A stretch of 64,000 nt of DNA, taken from positions 1 to 64,000 of IMG/VR virus record IMGVR_UViG_3300032116_000148, one strand, 5' to 3'. How positions within the stretch are numbered: the first letter of the stretch is position 1; the number at the start of each line of letters is the position of its first letter. Shown here piece after piece: positions 24,695 to 32,521 of the stretch. The notes beneath the pieces were generated by a model. The model did not search any database. It was not told where the DNA came from and saw only the letters and a list, made by a program, of their open reading frames with translations. A program made the position numbers and the translations under genes. The DNA comes from a virus.

Positions 24695-25357
24695 CTATCG
24701 ATCGAGAGTATTACTTGAATTGAGAAAATTCATTAGAATAAAATCTCTATCAAGAATAGGCGGAACAACAGCAGTTTTTAAAAATCCTGGATCAATTCGA
24801 CCCTCAATCATGCCTGCCCAACTCGATGCTGTGCGCCATCTCTGTTCATTTCTCTTTCTCGGCGCAAGATAATAGTAGGTAGGTTTGATCCACGCCATGA
24901 AAAGTTTCACAGGATCTTTTTGATCAAAATCCATGAATGCTTCAGAATATGATGGAAAAAACTCTCCTTTAGGATCTACCTCAAATTCTACTGTAAATTT
25001 TGCATCATCCGGAAATTTTACTGCTTTGAGAACTTTTTCAAATTCTTGGTAAGCTTTTTTAGAATCAGCATTAAAGGCTTTTACTGCATTTTCAAGATCT
25101 TTTTCGATCTTTTTCTTGTCGATTGAAAGGGTCGGATCAACTATCAAAGCTTTTCGAAGAGAAGTTATGTTACGGAACTTTTCGATGATCTCTAATCTCC
25201 GATTCCTAAGACTTGTTAAATCTATGCGAAAATTAGGCACTTCTACACCCGCTGCCTCCAAATCATAAGAGCCAAAACGATCTCCGGTAGGATTTACTTT
25301 CATAGCCTCATTAATTCTAAGGTCTATGAACTGTTCGAATAATTTTACGTGCTTCAC
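24695..25357 (-). CDS. Putative capsid-targeted internal protein (CTS family)
   Basis: 220 residues, function unknown. The N-terminus MKHVKLFEQFIDLRINEAMK is almost the same as in the 21070-22209 protein over the first ten residues, with an INE-A protease-like site at about residues 15-18. The mature part is helical at first (RNRRLEIIEKFRNITSLRKA, KKIEKDLENAVKAFNADSKK) and then has a beta-rich segment (AKFTVEFEVDPKGEFFPSYS). The start is GTG. A terminator follows. Confidence 0.65.
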   Translation of the reverse strand: MKHVKLFEQFIDLRINEAMKVNPTGDRFGSYDLEAAGVEVPNFRIDLTSLRNRRLEIIEKFRNITSLRKALIVDPTLSIDKKKIEKDLENAVKAFNADSKKAYQEFEKVLKAVKFPDDAKFTVEFEVDPKGEFFPSYSEAFMDFDQKDPVKLFMAWIKPTYYYLAPRKRNEQRWRTASSWAGMIEGRIDPGFLKTAVVPPILDRDFILMNFLNSSNTLDR

Positions 25358-25377
25358 TGTTCTGATTTTATTTTAGT

Positions 25378-26265
25378 TTAGTATGAGCGAGGTAGCCCTA
25401 ATTCATCTGTCATTTCTTGCCATCTAAATTCGTCTATAACTTCCTTTGCTTTCATACCATTCATTTCTCCCCATTCTGATATGTAATCAAAAAGTGCTTC
25501 AGGGGTAAATTCATCTTCGTCAAATTTACGATTGTCTTGGTAATCGTCGATGATTTCTCTAGACATGTCTTCTGCAAAATCTTTTAATTTCTTAATGTCA
25601 GATGAAGAATAATATCCCTCATTAACGTTGCCTTCATTAACAGACATCTTCTTCACAAAAGAATCGAAGTCCATAACCGCTTTCTCAGGCTTACCGTCTT
25701 CTACTTTCTTTTTCTCAATTTCCTTAGCAGTGTCCTCATCCGGTACAAGTTCTGCAGCTTTACCAGCTTCTGGATCTTCTTTAGCATCTGCAGCAGGAGT
25801 TACTTCTTCCGGTTGTTTTTCTACGTCACCTTCAGCTTTTTCAGGTTCGCCTTGTTTTACTTTTTCTTTCTCGATGTCTTCGGCTTCGTCTTCTTCGATT
25901 TCTTCAGCGCCTTTTTCTTTTTCTTTGCTTTCGTTAGAAGCGACATCGTCGATGATTTCCTCTTCTTCTTTCTCCTCTTCGGCTTCGCCTTCCTCTTCTT
26001 TTACTGGAGCATCTCCGCCTTCTTTGTCAACGAGCTCTTCGCCTTTAGCAGTCTGGCCTTCGCCTTTCTTATAGAAGTCTCCGATCTCATTGAAGAACTC
26101 TTTCTTCTTATCGTCATCGAGTTCACCTGGAGAACTCACTCCGTATTTTTTAAGGAGTGACATAAAAACTTCGCCGTATTCTTTTTGAAGATCAGCTTCT
26201 TTGATCGCTTGTGTAGACTCAGCTTTCTTAGTTTGAAAGTCTGTAAATTTTTGAATTGGTTGCAT
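25378..26265 (-). CDS. Highly acidic capsid-targeted or prohead-core-like protein
   Basis: 295 residues. The leader MQPIQKFTDFQTKKAESTQA followed by IKE-A is a divergent capsid-targeting type. Residues about 70-200 are almost only E, K, D, A and P, with an internal duplication (EDIEKEKVKQGEPEKAE and KEIEKKKVEDGKPEKAV). Then VMDFDSFVKKMSVNEGNVNEG repeats the leader pattern internally with two NE-G sites, before a folded C-terminal domain rich in acidic and aromatic residues. Such acidity is typical of prohead scaffold or core proteins and of DNA mimics. Antisense Ser/Phe-rich frames over this gene are shadows of its codon bias. Confidence 0.6.
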   Translation of the reverse strand: MQPIQKFTDFQTKKAESTQAIKEADLQKEYGEVFMSLLKKYGVSSPGELDDDKKKEFFNEIGDFYKKGEGQTAKGEELVDKEGGDAPVKEEEGEAEEEKEEEEIIDDVASNESKEKEKGAEEIEEDEAEDIEKEKVKQGEPEKAEGDVEKQPEEVTPAADAKEDPEAGKAAELVPDEDTAKEIEKKKVEDGKPEKAVMDFDSFVKKMSVNEGNVNEGYYSSSDIKKLKDFAEDMSREIIDDYQDNRKFDEDEFTPEALFDYISEWGEMNGMKAKEVIDEFRWQEMTDELGLPRSY

Positions 26266-26295
26266 GTCTGTTTTTTTAATTTTTGGACAATTTGT

Positions 26296-26304
26296 TCTAT
26301 ATAT
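26296..26304 (-). promoter_or_regulatory. Candidate late promoter element ATATATAGA
   Basis: Minus-strand AGATATATAGAACAAATTG, directly after the uvsW stop and 30 bases before the ATG of the acidic protein gene. Confidence 0.5.
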
Positions 26305-26306
26305 CT

Positions 26307-27815
26307 TTAGAATTTTACGTTCTTAATCGTATACGGGAACTTCTGTTCTAGATAGATGTCTCTACGGGCCTCACCGTGGCGATAAAGGTAATTCTTATAG
26401 ACCCTGCTGTCTGCGGTGTATCTCATGTCATCTACGAAATCCACGATGTTTAGCATGTTCTTGCTCTCATGTTTTCTAAGACCACGACCGATTGATTGTC
26501 TGATGATGACTTCAGACTTAAAGCTCTCCGTGAGGAAGATATTGTGGATCCTCTTGACCGAAATACCGGTCGAAAAGGTACCGTAACTAGCCACGAGGAT
26601 CACGTTGTCTTTGTTCTCCATCTTTTTCTTATAGACTTCTCGATAGTCTTTATCAGTGCCTCCATCGACATAATAGACTTCCTTTCCAGGAATCTGCCGC
26701 AGAGAGTTGTAAAGAGCCTCTCCCTGTTCAATTCTGTAGAAGAGGACCAAGCTATTATGATTGGTCTTGGCTATGACATCGAGAATGAACTTTCTCCTCT
26801 TCTCGGAAGATATTACGAAGTTCTGTTCTAGATTGAAGAGGTTCTTTCGATCTTCGGGGGTTCGAGATAGAAAATAGAAGCTCTCTTTCTGCTCCTCTGA
26901 AGCATAATCCATTTCAATGATCATCACTTTACAAGGAGAGACGTGGCCCTGTTCTTGAAGGAAAGAAGCGCTGACGTTGGTGATCAGAGGTCCGGTGCAG
27001 GCCATGAGAGTAAGTCTATCAATAGTCCCTTTCTTGGGAATAGTTCCTGACAAACCGAACCTGTAATCGCAGTGCCAACACTGATCGAGGATAGTCCTGA
27101 TGGAAAGAGACTTGGCTTTATGAGTCTCATCGACCATCACCACATCAAATTCAGCAAAATAATCTGCGGGCTTCTTCACCAGCGATTGGTAAGTCCCGAC
27201 CACGATGTTAGAGCTCTTCTTGATCTTGGCTCCTGCGTAGATCTGCTGGACCTTCAGAGGAATTCTATCTTTGAGGTTGTATTCATCGAAATCTTCTGTG
27301 GCCTGGATGACCAGAGAGACGTTAGGTACGATAAAAAGGATCCGCTTCTTTTTGAGGACTTCTAGCAGATAGGCCACGACCATAAAACTGATCAGGGTCT
27401 TACCTGCTGATGTGGCTAATTCAGCCAAGCATCTACGATATTTTAAGATTCTGAAAGCTGCTTGGATCTGATAGTCTCTCGGTTGGAACTTAGGGTGCTT
27501 GGCGAAGAAATCGGTAGCCCATTTGGTGAAATCTTCTTCTTTGATCTCCTCGTCGAAGATCTTCTTCACACCTTGCACCTTGATCTCGAAATTGTATTCT
27601 TGACCGATCTCCATGACTTCTTTCCAGAGTCCTGATGGGATCTTATTTCCCTTAATGTAAGAAATGTAGCCGTCCCAGAGACGTTTTTTGACCAGCGGGT
27701 GGAACCTCCAGCCCTCAATTCTTTTGGTCAGAGAGAGACGCATCTGCTCATATTCGAGTTCAGTGCATTCATCAATGATTAGAAATTTTTTATCTTCTGA
27801 TAGTCTAATCTCCAT
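26307..27815 (-). CDS. uvsW: Recombination helicase UvsW
   Basis: 502 residues, same length as T4 UvsW (503). Superfamily 2 helicase: Walker A LATSAGKTLISF near 137, DEAD-like VMVDETHKA near 227, SGT(I) LSGTIPKK near 257, and motifs V and VI SYGTFSTGISVKRIHN and RQSIGRGLRKHE. The N-terminal about 100 residues form the DNA-binding domain (RLSLTKRIEGWRFHP). It unwinds R-loops and stalled forks, shifting T4 from origin-dependent to recombination-dependent replication. It follows uvsY with 13 bases between. Confidence 0.93.
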   Translation of the reverse strand: MEIRLSEDKKFLIIDECTELEYEQMRLSLTKRIEGWRFHPLVKKRLWDGYISYIKGNKIPSGLWKEVMEIGQEYNFEIKVQGVKKIFDEEIKEEDFTKWATDFFAKHPKFQPRDYQIQAAFRILKYRRCLAELATSAGKTLISFMVVAYLLEVLKKKRILFIVPNVSLVIQATEDFDEYNLKDRIPLKVQQIYAGAKIKKSSNIVVGTYQSLVKKPADYFAEFDVVMVDETHKAKSLSIRTILDQCWHCDYRFGLSGTIPKKGTIDRLTLMACTGPLITNVSASFLQEQGHVSPCKVMIIEMDYASEEQKESFYFLSRTPEDRKNLFNLEQNFVISSEKRRKFILDVIAKTNHNSLVLFYRIEQGEALYNSLRQIPGKEVYYVDGGTDKDYREVYKKKMENKDNVILVASYGTFSTGISVKRIHNIFLTESFKSEVIIRQSIGRGLRKHESKNMLNIVDFVDDMRYTADSRVYKNYLYRHGEARRDIYLEQKFPYTIKNVKF

Positions 27816-27828
27816 TGTTCTTTATTTT

Positions 27829-28272
27829 TTAGAAATCGTCCTCTGCGAGTTTTATTCTATTTCTAATTGCAAAGGCCGAGTTGTCTAGAGTTCTGATACA
27901 TTCTCGATAGAAATCGAGGTGTGACTCTAACAGGGATATTTGACGTTGGATAGCTGATAGATCAGATTTTACGAACCTGTCTTTCTCTCCTCCGTTCAAC
28001 TTCAAATTTCCGGTTGTGCTATATTCGATGTACTTTTCTTTGTACTTGTTTTCGTAGATTGATTTCTTCTTATAGATGAGAGCTTGGATCTCAGTGATGT
28101 GATCGACCAACATGTGTCTGTAGGAGAGCATGTTGACTTGAGAATCTACCAGCTGATCCATCTGCTTTAGACCTTGGATCATCTCCAAGATCCTCTTGCT
28201 CCATTTTTCTCTGTCGCTAATTAGCTTGTCATCAAGCTCTTGTATTTTGTCTTCTATTACTTTTTCGCTCAT
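27829..28272 (-). CDS. uvsY: Recombination mediator UvsY
   Basis: 147 residues; T4 UvsY has 137. Both are helical and share a pattern across the second half: KDRFVKSDLSAIQRQISLLE, then LDFYRECIRTLDNSAFAIRN, against T4 MDRYEKSEMKTVLSADKDVL and ILLDFCSGALDAIKSRGFAIKH. UvsY loads UvsX on gp32-coated single strands. The neighbours gp32, gp61 and UvsW support the call. It starts at the stop of the small gene before it. Confidence 0.75.
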   Translation of the reverse strand: MSEKVIEDKIQELDDKLISDREKWSKRILEMIQGLKQMDQLVDSQVNMLSYRHMLVDHITEIQALIYKKKSIYENKYKEKYIEYSTTGNLKLNGGEKDRFVKSDLSAIQRQISLLESHLDFYRECIRTLDNSAFAIRNRIKLAEDDF

Positions 28273-28484
28273 CAGAAGATGTTATCGTTGTCTTTTTCTT
28301 TACGGTGAATTCTCACCACTTTCTTTTTTACTTTCTTCTTTTCTATCGGAGGAAGAGAGAAGCCTTTGCCTCCATAAGTAGAAGCAGCGGCAAATCTGAG
28401 AAGCATCTTATACTTCTTCTTGCTCTTTTCATCGTCTTCAAAAAATTTATCGAGTTCTTCCATCACTTCTCTTTCTTTATACAT
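28272..28484 (-). CDS. Small charged protein between primase and uvsY
   Basis: 70 residues from the ATG at 28484, whose first codons overlap the primase stop as ATGTATAA; a longer form from a GTG at 28508 is less likely. The N-terminal half is acidic-helical (MEELDKFFEDDEKSKKKYK) and the C-terminal half very basic (EKKKVKKKVVRIHRKEKD). Not recognised. Its position in a coupled replication run suggests a small accessory factor, perhaps nucleic-acid binding. Confidence 0.55.
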   Translation of the reverse strand: MYKEREVMEELDKFFEDDEKSKKKYKMLLRFAAASTYGGKGFSLPPIEKKKVKKKVVRIHRKEKDNDNIF

Positions 28485-29538
28485 AGATGATGTCTCTAGG
28501 GTTATCACTAAAATATAAGTTTATAGTGTTCAAAGCCTGTTTGTTTTCTTCTCGGTAGCAGACCTTGACCAAGTCGTTGAGATCTTTGATCCTATGACGA
28601 GTCAACCTGTTATCTGATATGTATTTCTGCCAGAGAAAGCCTTTCTTGCCCATCTTCATCTTTTCAATGATCTTTCTTTTACCTTCTCTATCATTATCAA
28701 AGAAGTATCTTACTGAATCTAGCTCATCAAAATCTTCGACGTTCTTTCTGACTCCTGTGAGGCCGATTGAGTTCTTCATGAACATTGCATCTATGGGCCC
28801 TTCAAAGACGGTAAAGTCTCTTGCAAAATCGAGATGGAGGATACCAAACAACATTGAGATCTTGTTCAGAGCATCCATTTTTTCAGGAGGAATCTCTAGA
28901 GTCTTGTTCAGCCTCTTATACATCCTCTCCAGATTGTAGCTGAGATATTTAGCATCGCCATCACCGAGGTTCCTTACTTGGTAGCCGATGACTCTATCAC
29001 CGGAAGTATCAGGATTAAAGACGTAGAGGAGGTTCTTTCTCGGATCAAAGCCGAATCGATCGAGGTTGCCGGTAAGAAGTCGGCTTCTGAGATATGCGTA
29101 TGCTCTGCGAGTTCTATCATTAATGGGATAGACGTTCAGAGATCGATATAGTTCATCTCGAGGTATTGATAAGTTATCAATCTCTAGAAAGAGGTCAAAC
29201 TTGATCATGTTGGAGACCTCGTATTTCTTCTTCTCTCTTACGAGTTTTACGAGCTCAATCCTCTGTTCTCCTTCGAAGCCTTCCTCAAAGTCTCTAAGAA
29301 AAGAATCTACGTCTCTGTGTTTTCCACAGTTAAAACAGTGAAAAGAGAGGCTCTCCCAATAGAGATTGCCCCTCTTTTTTCTTTCATCATCGACTGAATC
29401 TCCGCAATATGGACATGCGAAGTTCAGTCTTTGATGCATCTGTTTCAAGCGAGACCTGTCGGAAAGTCTGTGAGTTCTGAGAAGAATCGCTTGGACTCTA
29501 TCGGCAATCTCTGACTTTAAGTTGTCAGTTAATTGCAT
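28477..29538 (-). CDS. 61: DNA primase, gp61
   Basis: 353 residues; T4 gp61 has 342. Zinc finger CPYCGDS (residues about 39-45) with CFNCGKH (about 68-74) gives four cysteines. The TOPRIM domain has VFEGPIDAMFM near 248 and FFDNDREGKRK near 285. It makes the pentamer-type RNA primers for lagging-strand synthesis in complex with gp41. It lies 3 bases after gp32. Confidence 0.92.
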   Translation of the reverse strand: MQLTDNLKSEIADRVQAILLRTHRLSDRSRLKQMHQRLNFACPYCGDSVDDERKKRGNLYWESLSFHCFNCGKHRDVDSFLRDFEEGFEGEQRIELVKLVREKKKYEVSNMIKFDLFLEIDNLSIPRDELYRSLNVYPINDRTRRAYAYLRSRLLTGNLDRFGFDPRKNLLYVFNPDTSGDRVIGYQVRNLGDGDAKYLSYNLERMYKRLNKTLEIPPEKMDALNKISMLFGILHLDFARDFTVFEGPIDAMFMKNSIGLTGVRKNVEDFDELDSVRYFFDNDREGKRKIIEKMKMGKKGFLWQKYISDNRLTRHRIKDLNDLVKVCYREENKQALNTINLYFSDNPRDIIYV

Positions 29539-29541
29539 TGA

Positions 29542-30471
29542 TTAGAGATCTAAACCTTTTAAGAAATCATTGAGATCATCACCGTCATCCGAGCTCGTTT
29601 CTTCTTCGACCTGCTTTGGTTTAGCTGGTTCTTTTTTAGGAGCTGGCTCATTATCGAAGTTGAAATCATCGAGAGAAGAGTAACTCTCTTCTTTCTTGGA
29701 GACCACCTTACCGATGGCCGATCCAGGAGAGCGATAGTTGTCTAAGATTCTTTCGATAGATGAACGAGTTGAGTCATCCCAAGGTTTGAAATCGAAAGAA
29801 TCTAATTCAGGAACTTCTTTAAGATATTCCATGATCTTCTTTCTATCATCTCCGGTGTTACCCATTGCACTGCCATCGATGGTGAGTGCTGTTCTTTTAC
29901 CTTGGAATTTAGAAGCAGTGAAGCTATTGTAGCCTGCGCTCTTTGTAACTTTCAATTCAAAGTTTTTACCTTCGAAGAGATCGAATACTTGGCAAGGCTC
30001 ATCAAATTGTGGATTGAGTTCCTCATCGATCTTTTGTTTGATCTGGTAGCCGTACTTAAATACTTTTACAGATCCTTCCATGTCTGGGTTCTGAGGATCT
30101 TTAATGATCTGAACCAGAGAATAGTAGATCTCTCTTCTCTTCAATTTTTCAGCCATTTTCTTATCCACTGCAGATTCACTATTTCTCAATTTGAAAAATA
30201 GATCTTGTACTGGACATTTTTCGCCGATTGTCGAAGGAGAATCATAGTAAGCACCTTTGCCTTCGCCGTCTTCCAGCCAATAGACAAATTTACGAACAAT
30301 TGATTTTTGAGGGTTTTTAGGATTCGGTACGAATCTAATCAAGGATGTGTAGACGCCGTCTTTGCCTTGATCTGCGGTGGGTTTGTAAAGATCTGAGCCT
30401 TTACTTTCTGTCCTCTGATAGCTATCGATATCATCGACGCTGAGGTTGAAGATGTCAAATTCCTTTGCCAT
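29542..30471 (-). CDS. 32: Single-strand DNA-binding protein, gp32
   Basis: 309 residues; T4 gp32 has 301. The basic N-terminal cooperativity segment, an OB-fold core (SLIRFVPNPKNPQKSIVRKF, EKCPVQDLFFKLRNSES, SLVQIIKDPQNPDMEGSVKV, GKNFELKVTKSAGYNSF) and a Ser/Asp-rich acidic C-terminal tail ending LNDFLKGLDL all fit. The T4 zinc cysteines are not all obvious here. It coats single strands and coordinates gp41, gp61, UvsX and UvsY. A leader of about 125 bases separates the promoter from the ATG. Confidence 0.9.
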   Translation of the reverse strand: MAKEFDIFNLSVDDIDSYQRTESKGSDLYKPTADQGKDGVYTSLIRFVPNPKNPQKSIVRKFVYWLEDGEGKGAYYDSPSTIGEKCPVQDLFFKLRNSESAVDKKMAEKLKRREIYYSLVQIIKDPQNPDMEGSVKVFKYGYQIKQKIDEELNPQFDEPCQVFDLFEGKNFELKVTKSAGYNSFTASKFQGKRTALTIDGSAMGNTGDDRKKIMEYLKEVPELDSFDFKPWDDSTRSSIERILDNYRSPGSAIGKVVSKKEESYSSLDDFNFDNEPAPKKEPAKPKQVEEETSSDDGDDLNDFLKGLDL

Positions 30472-30595
30472 TTTAATTGCCTTTTGTTTAAGTTATTGAT
30501 TACGTAAGCCGCCAAAATGCCGTTCTCTGATTTAGATTGGATTTCCCGGGTTGCCGCTCTTTGCCAGTTGATTGCCATTTTAATTACTTACTTAA

Positions 30596-30604
30596 TCTAT
30601 ATAT
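30596..30604 (-). promoter_or_regulatory. ATATATAGA element at the gp32 promoter
   Basis: The 9-mer shared with late-type sites coincides here with the -10 box of the TTGAAA-type promoter, so gp32 could be read by both promoter classes. Confidence 0.4.
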
Positions 30605-30627
30605 TGAGAATCTGAGTCAAGTTTCAA
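30598..30627 (-). promoter_or_regulatory. Promoter of gp32, TTGAAA-N18-TATATA
   Basis: Minus-strand TTGAAACTT at 30627, an 18-base spacer and TATATA at 30603-30598. It follows a terminator (30650-30685). The transcript would carry a leader of about 120 bases with a short overlapping open frame (ATG at 30578). Confidence 0.55.
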
Positions 30628-30649
30628 CTTTTCTGATTTTTTTATCATG

Positions 30650-30685
30650 AAAAAAAAGTTTGATAAACGTGATCGTTTTTGAAAC
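30650..30685 (-). terminator. Terminator after the RuvC-like gene
   Basis: Minus-strand GTTT-CAA-AAACG-ATCA-CGTTT-ATC-AAAC followed by eight T residues: a two-part stem with a symmetric internal loop. A palindrome GCTGCGCAGC lies just before it. The region 30472-30738 otherwise holds only this terminator, the gp32 promoter and its leader. Confidence 0.65.
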
Positions 30686-30738
30686 AAAGCTGCGCAGCAC
30701 TATATAAAGGGTACTGGAGCCGTTGGTGAAAAAGACTC

Positions 30739-31371
30739 TTAGAGCGCAGAGCTGCTAAGAAGTCTAGAGATCCAGTAAGCATCTACAAGATCGTCTATCG
30801 GCTTCGGTATCTCTCCCTGAGCAAGATCTCGCCTCTCAGCACACCACTTCCAAAATTCAGAACCCGCTAGCAGCGGATCCTCCGAACGGTTCTCGACGAA
30901 AGCTGAGAACATTCCCTGCTTGTTCAAGTTCCCTTTCCCTGCTCGAGTCTTTACCTGTGAGGGCGTGTAGACAGTGACACTGTGACCCTCTAACCAAAGT
31001 CTGTTTCTGAGAACTGAGTTGAATGCGATGAGATCGATGAAAGAGTTCCCTTTAGATCCGTAGCTGTAGCCTTCAAGCCCGACCGGAGCTCCTTCTGGAA
31101 TCTGAGACTCAATGAGGACTGCGAGAGAGTGGCCATCTTCAATCTTCTGAGCCTGATCGATAGAATAGTTATCGTGCTTCTTCCTCCGCTTGAATTTATG
31201 GACTGAGACTCCTGAGAGAGCTGAGATCTCGTGGTGAACTAGGAAGTCTCTAGGGTTTCCCTTCTTGAAGTTCTTGCCCTCTTCATTGTAGAAAGCTACA
31301 AATTGTAAAGAGTCCGACTCTCTGAGACAGATAGCCGGACTGTTAATTGAAAAATCTATGCCTATGTGCAA
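30739..31371 (-). CDS. RuvC/RNase H-fold nuclease (putative Holliday junction resolvase)
   Basis: 210 residues. The acidic residues of a RuvC-like active site appear in order: GIDFSINSPAIC at the very N-terminus, VGLEGYSYGSKG near 98, and PIDDLVDAYWISRLL near the C-terminus. YTPSQVKTRAGKGNLNKQGM fits the RuvC strand-helix following the second motif. The start must lie close before GIDFS; no ATG is available, so a TTG at 31371 (or the ATT before it) is used. It would resolve recombination or packaging junctions, the role of gp49 (endonuclease VII) in T4. A terminator follows. Confidence 0.7.
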   Translation of the reverse strand: MHIGIDFSINSPAICLRESDSLQFVAFYNEEGKNFKKGNPRDFLVHHEISALSGVSVHKFKRRKKHDNYSIDQAQKIEDGHSLAVLIESQIPEGAPVGLEGYSYGSKGNSFIDLIAFNSVLRNRLWLEGHSVTVYTPSQVKTRAGKGNLNKQGMFSAFVENRSEDPLLAGSEFWKWCAERRDLAQGEIPKPIDDLVDAYWISRLLSSSAL

Positions 31372-31392
31372 AATATAGAGTGTTAAAGGTGA

Positions 31393-32520
31393 TTAAGATT
31401 CTTGTGCAATCATTGCGTGTGTAATGTTAACTGAGATCCATCCTGCTTTATTGAAGAATTCTTTTGCGATCTTTTTGACCTTTTCAGCTTCTCCCATTGA
31501 TATTGGATCTTCTCCTCTATCGTTCCAGTCTTTTACGGCTTCTTTGAAAGTGGCCTCAAAATCTTTTGACTTGATAGCAAATTCAGGATCGCTCTGTCCA
31601 GAAGTATCTGTGTTATAATCTGTCCAGTATTTGACGTCGATAGCTTCGTTCTGCTGGAACGGGTGTTTTTCTATTTTTTGGAGATCTGCAACCACTCCGC
31701 TGTTGTCTTTGAGGATTTTGGCTATGATGTCAGCAATCTCCTCGTAGGTATCTCCGCCAATAGCGTCAGATTTTTTGTATGCTGGGTTTGTCGGCTTTCC
31801 TATTTCCAGAGTTACGCCTACAGATTTCTGAACAATGTGTAGTCCGATGTATGGATTAAGATCGGCCGAGAGCATGACATCATGCTCAGGGTTGAACTGA
31901 AGTCCGATTTTGTTCTTCATCAGAGATGAATTGAGGGCTGGAAGCAGCATCTTCATGTCAAAGCCTCTGAACGTATCCTTTTTTTGCCAAAATTTGCGAA
32001 GATTGAATTTTTGCGATAATTCAGCCAAGTTTGCTAAAGTTGAAAAAGGTGTTTTCTTGATAAAGTCGTAAGCTTCATTCATAGAAGCTGAAGCGAGAAG
32101 TGAAGCAATTGCTTCTACGAGATCTTCAGTTTTTTTCTTTACCGGGATGACTTCCATGTCAACAAGCTTGTTCAGGACTTTGTGAGCAAGAATTCTTCCG
32201 CCTTTGATAGAAACTACGCCTTCGTTGAGTTCAGCTTCGTTAAATGCATAATAGCCAATACCCGACGGAGAAATTATTTTTCCATCTTTGAATGCTTTTT
32301 CAACTTTATTTTTTAGCTCTTGCGCTTCTTTCTGTGATCCGGTTGTTAAATAACTCATAACAAGCTCATCTCCGATAAAATAACCGATCTCTAAATTATA
32401 GGTAAGATGATTCTTATTATTGATTTTAATATCCTTTAACTTCAATGGCTCTGGAGCTCCACTGGATGCTTCATTAGATTTCGATGAAGTAAAGTCTTCG
32501 AATAATTGAATGTGTTTCAT
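31393..32520 (-). CDS. Capsid-targeted protein with several possible protease sites
   Basis: 375 residues, function unknown. Leader MKHIQLFEDFTSSKSNEASS. Further NE-A/G sites occur: FNEAELNEGVVS near 101-112, MNEAYDF near 147 and QQNEAIDV near 291, so it could be processed into several peptides. The stretch after LNE-G (VVSIKGGRILAHKVLNKLVD) resembles the whole mature part of the small protein at 33197-33409, suggesting a shared module. The C-terminal part is mixed alpha/beta. It follows the lipoprotein gene with one base between. Confidence 0.6.
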   Translation of the reverse strand: MKHIQLFEDFTSSKSNEASSGAPEPLKLKDIKINNKNHLTYNLEIGYFIGDELVMSYLTTGSQKEAQELKNKVEKAFKDGKIISPSGIGYYAFNEAELNEGVVSIKGGRILAHKVLNKLVDMEVIPVKKKTEDLVEAIASLLASASMNEAYDFIKKTPFSTLANLAELSQKFNLRKFWQKKDTFRGFDMKMLLPALNSSLMKNKIGLQFNPEHDVMLSADLNPYIGLHIVQKSVGVTLEIGKPTNPAYKKSDAIGGDTYEEIADIIAKILKDNSGVVADLQKIEKHPFQQNEAIDVKYWTDYNTDTSGQSDPEFAIKSKDFEATFKEAVKDWNDRGEDPISMGEAEKVKKIAKEFFNKAGWISVNITHAMIAQES

Positions 32521-32521
32521 T

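Noticed and set aside
25628-26160. Ser- and Phe-rich plus-strand frames of 115-148 residues
   Set aside because: They are antisense to the Glu/Lys-rich acidic gene; GAA/GAG codons read backwards give Ser/Phe and no stops.
30339-30578. 79-residue frame over the gp32 start
   Set aside because: More than half lies out of frame inside gp32. Only the start region is interesting as a possible leader; I do not claim a protein.
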